In this document: one piece after another, positions 8,225 through 12,643 of the stretch
How positions within the stretch are numbered: the stretch's first letter is position 1
How the letters are laid out: every line of letters begins with the position of its first letter
Origin: Abiotrophia sp. HMSC24B09
GTDB taxonomy: Bacteria; Bacillota; Bacilli; Lactobacillales; Aerococcaceae
Assembly (NCBI RefSeq): GCF_001815865.1
Contig: NZ_KV822213.1
Span: forward strand, 1 to 12,643
DNA: 12,643 nucleotides
Direction: 5' to 3'
Program-made: the position numbers and the translations under genes
Notes under the pieces: model-generated
What the model was told of the DNA's origin: nothing
Seen by the model: only the letters and a program-made list of their open reading frames with translations
The model's database searches: none

Positions 8225-9691
8225 ATGCCCCAATATCCAACGACAATCTTAGCCATGAAAGAAGGCTTAGCAGCCGGTAAATTTACATCCCAAGACTTGG
8301 TGCGGGCGGCTTTCGAACGTATTGAAGCGACAGATGCACAAGTGGCAGCTTTCTTGGCCCTCAACAAAGACTTGGCCCTAGCAGCCGCAGCTCAAGCGGA
8401 TGCACGTGGCTATGGGGCGGATGCGCCAATCCTTAACGGGATTCCGATCGGGGTTAAAGATAATATCGTAACCAAGGGCTTGGTAACCACTGCTGCCAGC
8501 CGCATGCTGGAAGACTTCGTGCCAACCTATGATGCGACGGTCGTAGAAAAACTCCACCAAGCCGGTGCCATCATTGTAGGGAAACTCAACATGGACGAGT
8601 TTGCCATGGGGGCTAGCTGTGAACGCTCGGCCTTCAAGACAACGCGTAACCCTTGGGACTTGAATCGCGTACCAGGTGGGTCATCTGGTGGTTCTGCGGC
8701 AGCCGTAGCAGCTCGCCAAGTGCCAGCCAGCTTAGGGACCGACACTGGGGGGAGTATCCGCCAACCGGCAGCCTTTACTGGTTTAGTGGGGATGAAGCCA
8801 ACCTACGGTTCCGTTTCTCGTTATGGCCTTATCGCCTTTGGTTCTAGTTTAGACCAAATTGGGCCAATGACCTTAACCGTGGCCGATAATGCCCTGGTCT
8901 TAGAAGCCATTGCCGGTCACGATGCTAAGGATTCCACTTCCTTGCCTGAAATTGATACTAACTATAGTGCGAAGATTGGCCAACCTTTAGCTGGTCTGAA
9001 GATTGGTTTCCCAGTGGATTATCGCTCAGAAGCCATCAACCAAGAAATTCGCGAGCGCATGGATCAAGCCGCTGCCTACTTCGAAAGCCAAGGAGCAGAA
9101 ATCGTGGAGATTTCCTTGCCGCACTCTAAGTATGGGATCAATGTCTACTATATTATAGCCTCTTCAGAAGCCTCTTCTAACTTACAACGCTTTGACGGGA
9201 TTCGCTATGGCTACCGTTCGCAAAGCGCGCAAACCCTGGAAGAAGTCTATGTGCAATCTCGGACGGAAGGTTTCGGGCCAGAAGTACAACGCCGGATCAT
9301 GTTAGGGACCTTCAGCTTGAGCTCAGGTTACTATGATGCTTACTTCAAGAAGGCAGCCCAAGTTCGGACCTTGATTATCCAAGACTTTGAGCAAGCCTTC
9401 CAAGCCTGTGATGTAATCATGGGGCCTGCGACCACCTCAACTGCCTTTGAAATCGGGGGCCGGATCCAAGACCCAATCGAAATGTATGTGGCTGACCTCT
9501 TGACCGTTCCAGCCAACTTGGCCGGGCTACCAGCCTTGTCAGTGCCAGCTGGTTTAGACCAAGCAGGGCTTCCTATCGGCTTGCAACTCATGGCTAAGCC
9601 ATTGGATGAAGCGACCATCTATCAAGTGGCTGCTAACTTCGAAGCCGGACATGACTATGTCAACCAATCCCCACGGGCAGCCGTAGAATAG
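8225..9691 (+). CDS. gatA: Asp-tRNA(Asn)/Glu-tRNA(Gln) amidotransferase subunit A (glutaminase/amidase)
   Basis: This subunit releases ammonia from glutamine and channels it to GatB, which uses it to amidate misacylated tRNA. The product has 488 residues, the usual length (about 485-490). It is an amidase-signature enzyme with an intact Ser-cisSer-Lys triad: Lys78 in GVKDN, the cis-Ser153 in GGSSGGSA and the nucleophile Ser177 in GTDTGGSIRQPA. These are each one position below the values I recall for S. aureus GatA (79, 154, 178). It starts one base after gatC and its stop is nine bases before gatB, so the three subunits should be made together. Presence of GatCAB implies that the host lacks GlnRS, AsnRS or both; which one cannot be told here. 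Confidence 0.98.
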   Translation: MPQYPTTILAMKEGLAAGKFTSQDLVRAAFERIEATDAQVAAFLALNKDLALAAAAQADARGYGADAPILNGIPIGVKDNIVTKGLVTTAASRMLEDFVPTYDATVVEKLHQAGAIIVGKLNMDEFAMGASCERSAFKTTRNPWDLNRVPGGSSGGSAAAVAARQVPASLGTDTGGSIRQPAAFTGLVGMKPTYGSVSRYGLIAFGSSLDQIGPMTLTVADNALVLEAIAGHDAKDSTSLPEIDTNYSAKIGQPLAGLKIGFPVDYRSEAINQEIRERMDQAAAYFESQGAEIVEISLPHSKYGINVYYIIASSEASSNLQRFDGIRYGYRSQSAQTLEEVYVQSRTEGFGPEVQRRIMLGTFSLSSGYYDAYFKKAAQVRTLIIQDFEQAFQACDVIMGPATTSTAFEIGGRIQDPIEMYVADLLTVPANLAGLPALSVPAGLDQAGLPIGLQLMAKPLDEATIYQVAANFEAGHDYVNQSPRAAVE

Positions 9692-9700
9692 GAGACCGCT

Positions 9701-11134
9701 ATGAATTTTGAAACGATTATCGGACTTGAAGTCCACGTGGAATTGAAGACTGATTCCAAGATGTTCAGCCCATCGCCTGCACATTTCGGGGCCGAACCTA
9801 ACACCAACACCAACGAAATCGACTGGGGCTACCCTGGTGTCTTGCCAGTAGTTAACAAACGGGCCATTGAATTTGGTATGCGGGCAGCTTTAGCGCTTAA
9901 CTGCCAAATCGCGCCTGAAATGAAGTTCGACCGCAAGAACTACTTCTACCCAGATAACCCTAAGGCCTACCAAATTTCTCAATTTGATACGCCAATCGGG
10001 TCAAATGGTTACATTGATATTGAAGTCGATGGCCAAACCAAGCGTATTCGCATCGAACGTCTACATTTGGAAGAAGATGCAGGTAAGAATACCCACGCCA
10101 CTGATGGCTATTCTTATGTCGACCTTAACCGTCAAGGGACTCCTCTGATTGAGATTGTCTCTGAAGCGGACATTCGCTCACCAGAAGAAGCTTATGCTTA
10201 CCTGGAAGCTTTGCGCGAGAAAATCATGTATACGGAAGTTTCTGACGTTAAGATGGAAGAAGGGTCTATGCGTTGCGACGCCAACATTTCCCTACGTCCT
10301 TATGGCCAGGAAGCTTTCGGGACCAAGACTGAGCTCAAGAACCTCAACTCCTTCAACTTCGTTAAGAAGGGCTTGGCCTACGAAGAAAAGCGTCAAGCTC
10401 AAGTGCTCTTAGCAGGTGGTAAGATTGGTCAAGAAACTCGTCGTTACGATGAAGCGACTGGTAAGACCTTGCTCATGCGGGTTAAGGAAGGGTCTGCGGA
10501 CTACCGCTACTTCCCTGAACCAGACCTACCATGGATTACCATTGCACCTGAATGGGTAGAAGCGGTTAAATCTACCATTCCTGAAATGCCAGATAGCCGT
10601 CGGGCTCGCTATATCAAGGAGTTCGGCCTACCTGCCTATGACGCCATGGTCTTAACCTTGACCAAGGAAATGTCTGATTTCTTCCAGGCAACCGTAGCCG
10701 AAGGGGCAGATTCTAAACAAGCCTCTAACTGGCTTATGGGCGAAGTATCGGCTTACTTGAACAGTGCTAAAACTACCTTGTCTGGGACTCAATTGACGCC
10801 ACACAACCTAGCGCAAATGATTCGCTTGATTGAATCAGGGACCATTTCTTCTAAGATTGCTAAGCAACTCTTCAAGATTCTGGTGACTGAGGGTGGCGAT
10901 GCGGATGTCATTGTGCAAGAACGTGGCATGGCCCAAATTAGCGACCCAGCGCAAATCCAAGCCATTATTGATCAAGTCTTGGAGGCCAACCAAGCCTCTG
11001 TCGAAGACTATCGTAACGGGAAAGACCGTGCTGTTGGCTTCTTAGTTGGTCAAATTATGAAGGTATCTAAAGGGCAAGCCAACCCACAAGTCGTCAACCA
11101 ATTGTTGATTAAGACTTTACAAACTTTCATCTAA
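9701..11134 (+). CDS. gatB: Asp-tRNA(Asn)/Glu-tRNA(Gln) amidotransferase subunit B
   Basis: GatB binds the misacylated tRNA, phosphorylates its glutamyl or aspartyl group with ATP and transfers ammonia from GatA. The product has 477 residues (usual 475-480). The N-terminal cradle begins [15 protein letters not shown] and carries [18 protein letters not shown] and [13 protein letters not shown]. The helical middle domain follows, and a YqeY-like tRNA-binding tail ends with [17 protein letters not shown] and VVNQLL. The segment [19 protein letters not shown] lacks the cysteines found there in some other GatB proteins; from memory this matches the staphylococcal type. AGGAG at 9690-9694, overlapping the gatA stop, gives a six-base spacing to the ATG. 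The last codons contain the -35 region of the next gene's promoter. Confidence 0.98.
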   Translation: MNFETIIGLEVHVELKTDSKMFSPSPAHFGAEPNTNTNEIDWGYPGVLPVVNKRAIEFGMRAALALNCQIAPEMKFDRKNYFYPDNPKAYQISQFDTPIGSNGYIDIEVDGQTKRIRIERLHLEEDAGKNTHATDGYSYVDLNRQGTPLIEIVSEADIRSPEEAYAYLEALREKIMYTEVSDVKMEEGSMRCDANISLRPYGQEAFGTKTELKNLNSFNFVKKGLAYEEKRQAQVLLAGGKIGQETRRYDEATGKTLLMRVKEGSADYRYFPEPDLPWITIAPEWVEAVKSTIPEMPDSRRARYIKEFGLPAYDAMVLTLTKEMSDFFQATVAEGADSKQASNWLMGEVSAYLNSAKTTLSGTQLTPHNLAQMIRLIESGTISSKIAKQLFKILVTEGGDADVIVQERGMAQISDPAQIQAIIDQVLEANQASVEDYRNGKDRAVGFLVGQIMKVSKGQANPQVVNQLLIKTLQTFI

Positions 11135-11143
11135 CCGTATAAT
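11116..11143 (+). promoter_or_regulatory. Promoter of the L,D-transpeptidase gene, inside the end of gatB
   Basis: TTTACA (11116-11121, five of six to consensus) and a perfect TATAAT (11138-11143) are 16 bases apart. The -35 lies within the last gatB codons and the -10 just after its stop. It is the best -35/-10 pair in the window and should give the downstream gene transcription independent of the gat genes. Confidence 0.75.
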
Positions 11144-11166
11144 AGAGAGTAACGATAATTTTAGAT

Positions 11167-11172
11167 AGGGGA
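11167..11172 (+). promoter_or_regulatory. Ribosome binding site that sets the transpeptidase start
   Basis: AGGGGA lies seven bases before ATG 11180. The in-frame TTG at 11174 would be only one base from it, so ATG 11180 is preferred. Confidence 0.8.
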
Positions 11173-11179
11173 TTTGCCA

Positions 11180-12559
11180 ATGAAACGCTTTTTGAAATAC
11201 AGCATGATTCTTCTGGGTTTATTAGCAGTAGCCTACATCGGGGGCTTGATCTTCTTCCTAGATCGCTTTACCTTCGGTAGCTACTTTGGAGATATTCCGC
11301 TCATGGGCTTAACTCAAGCCCAAGCCCAAGAGAAGATTGCTGAAGAACTTGGCAAGCGTCAAATTAACTTGCAAGAGAATGGGAAGACCACTGCCCAAGT
11401 AACCTTGGCTGAATTATCACCAAGTTATGACTTGGATAAGGCTGTGGGTCAACTCTTCAATCAGCAAGATCCAGTGATGTGGCCATTGAGTTTTGGTAGC
11501 CACCAAGATGTTAAGGTGGACTCCAACATGGTCCATGTAGATAAAACCAAGGCAGCTCAAGTCCTAGCAGCCAAAGGCATTGATAACAGCCAACGTCAGG
11601 CGGCGACAGATGCTAGCATCGAATATACAGAAGCAGATGGCTATCAAGTGAAGTCAGATGTGACAGGGACTCAGGTTGATACAGATAGCCTGGCCCAAGA
11701 TATGTTGGTCGCTGCGACACAAGAAAAGACGAGTGTGGATGTCAGCCAAGCCTATGCTAAGGCAACTATCCAAGCAGATAGCGACACCATGAAGTCAGCG
11801 ATTGGCTTAATCAAGCAGTATAGTGAGAACCCAATCGTTCTTCAGATTGCCGGCGATGATGTTCAAATTCCGACCAAGACCATTGAATCTTGGATGCACT
11901 TTGACGAGAATAACCAAGTCAGCTTCGATCGCGAGCTCATCAAGGCTTACGTTCAAGAATTGAATGAAAAATACTCTACCTATAATAAGACGCGTGAGTT
12001 CAAATCAACCTTACGCGGTACAGTAGAGGTGCCACCTGGCATTATGGGTTGGGGCATTGAAGTGGACCAGGAAGTCGATAAGATTGAGCAAGAGTTGCTA
12101 GCACACCAACCAGTTAAACGTGAACCTGCCGTTAACTCGACTGGTGGCGTGCCTAACGCCAAGGATGATATCGGCCCAACCTACGTGGAAGTCGATATCG
12201 CCAACCAAACCATGTTCCTCTATAAGGACCATAAGAAAATTTTGGAGGCACCTGTTGTCACTGGTCAACCAGCAGCCGAAACGGTTCCTGGGGCAGGGGC
12301 TATCATTGAAAAATTGGCTGGGACCCGACTCAAGGGTTACAACCAGTTCTATCGAGTAGACTACTCTGTACCGGTTAACTACTGGATGCGTTTCGACGAT
12401 AAGGCCCAAGGGATTCATGACGCCCCATGGCAAAGCCAATTTGGTGGCGAAGTCTGGACCCATAGTGGTTCATTGGGCTGTGTTAACTCACCACTAGACG
12501 CAGCTGCAACCATCTACGAGAACGTAGAATACGGGACACCTGTTATCGTCTTTAATTAA
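11180..12559 (+). CDS. Membrane-anchored L,D-transpeptidase (YkuD domain)
   Basis: This predicted cell-wall enzyme forms 3-3 peptide cross-links, or attaches groups to meso- or iso-Asn-type stems, outside the membrane. The product has 459 residues with a basic start, one membrane helix (about 8-27) and an extracellular rest. Residues about 35-300 look like two peptidoglycan-binding-4 type repeats, as in enterococcal Ldtfm. The YkuD catalytic domain (about 330-459) has YVEVDIANQTMFLYK, PVVTGQ, PVNYWM, GIHDAPWQ (His413) and SGSLGCVN (Cys434 as nucleophile). The usual S-H-G-C motif is S-L-G-C here, with Leu432 in place of histidine; another histidine, His428, lies nearby. The gene has its own promoter and terminator. 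Its place after gatB is not part of the ancient gene cluster; in Staphylococcus and Bacillus a lipid kinase gene follows gatB. Confidence 0.92.
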   Translation: MKRFLKYSMILLGLLAVAYIGGLIFFLDRFTFGSYFGDIPLMGLTQAQAQEKIAEELGKRQINLQENGKTTAQVTLAELSPSYDLDKAVGQLFNQQDPVMWPLSFGSHQDVKVDSNMVHVDKTKAAQVLAAKGIDNSQRQAATDASIEYTEADGYQVKSDVTGTQVDTDSLAQDMLVAATQEKTSVDVSQAYAKATIQADSDTMKSAIGLIKQYSENPIVLQIAGDDVQIPTKTIESWMHFDENNQVSFDRELIKAYVQELNEKYSTYNKTREFKSTLRGTVEVPPGIMGWGIEVDQEVDKIEQELLAHQPVKREPAVNSTGGVPNAKDDIGPTYVEVDIANQTMFLYKDHKKILEAPVVTGQPAAETVPGAGAIIEKLAGTRLKGYNQFYRVDYSVPVNYWMRFDDKAQGIHDAPWQSQFGGEVWTHSGSLGCVNSPLDAAATIYENVEYGTPVIVFN

Positions 12560-12563
12560 TAGC

Positions 12564-12595
12564 AAAAAACGAGACCTGTAGGTCTCGTTTTTTTT
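12564..12595 (+). terminator. Strong terminator after the L,D-transpeptidase, potentially two-way
   Basis: CGAGACC (12570-12576) pairs with GGTCTCG (12581-12587) around a TGTA loop. Six A residues before (12564-12569) and eight T residues after (12588-12595) extend the stem to 13 bp. The A and T flanks would allow termination from either side. Confidence 0.93.
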
Positions 12596-12600
12596 AGGTC

Positions 12601-12629
12601 TTGAGGTAAAAACAAATTTCCCATTATAT
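12601..12629 (+). promoter_or_regulatory. Possible promoter for a gene beyond the right edge
   Basis: TTGAGG (12601-12606) and TTATAT (12624-12629) are spaced by 17 bases. Both match consensus only moderately. The -10 candidate is the left arm of the terminal palindrome, which would suit repression. Confidence 0.35.
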
Positions 12630-12643
12630 CATATATGATATAA
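12624..12643. repeat. Perfect 20-bp AT-rich palindrome at the window edge
   Basis: TTATATCATA is followed directly by its reverse complement TATGATATAA with no spacer, ending on the last base of the window. It lies 28 bases past the preceding terminator, in sequence with no gene. It may be the operator of a dimeric repressor; the family cannot be named from this alone. Confidence 0.6.

Noticed and set aside
12098..12463. 121-residue minus-strand open frame inside the transpeptidase gene
   Set aside because: It is antisense to the well-conserved YkuD domain with no ribosome site or recognisable motif.

Overview
The window looks like ordinary chromosomal DNA from a low-GC-type Gram-positive bacterium (Bacillota, most likely order Lactobacillales). 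The evidence is the gene order pcrA-ligA-camS-gatC-gatA-gatB, known from Bacillus and Staphylococcus, together with AGGAGG-type ribosome sites, TGn-TATAAT promoters, rho-independent terminators and a CamS-type lipoprotein. By eye the coding DNA is close to half G+C, high for the order. An Aerococcus/Abiotrophia-like host is possible, but I cannot fix the genus.

Layout. (1) Left edge, minus strand: the 5' part of a small two-helix membrane protein, cut by the window, with its own extended -10 promoter. (2) Minus strand, 325-1820: a cysK-cysE operon that converts serine to cysteine. Its genes overlap at TAATG and it ends in a terminator whose stem contains the cysE stop codon. (3) 1821-2026: a divergent promoter region. 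(4) Plus strand, 2027-4408: pcrA helicase, closed by its own terminator. (5) Plus strand, 4445-11134: a ligA-camS-gatC-gatA-gatB run with no convincing internal terminator. It is preceded by a leader holding paired 10-bp direct repeats, a -10 box and a small hairpin. (6) 11180-12559: a membrane-anchored L,D-transpeptidase with a promoter inside the 3' end of gatB and a strong terminator. (7) Right edge: a perfect 20-bp AT-rich palindrome over a possible promoter for a gene outside the window.

How the genes work together: pcrA and ligA are DNA repair and replication housekeeping. GatCAB amidates misacylated Glu-tRNA(Gln)/Asp-tRNA(Asn). CysE and CysK make O-acetylserine and then cysteine. The transpeptidase modifies peptidoglycan. 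No mobile element, phage gene, CRISPR array, defence system or RNA gene was seen, and I found no clearly new biological system.

For five genes (cysK, pcrA, ligA, gatA and the transpeptidase) the ribosome binding site shows that translation starts downstream of the longest open frame; the corrected starts are used here. The points most worth a second look are regulatory: the ligA leader, the terminal palindrome and the terminator/stop overlap in cysE. Two protein-level points follow: the SLGC active site of the transpeptidase and the pheromone-like CamS signal peptide.
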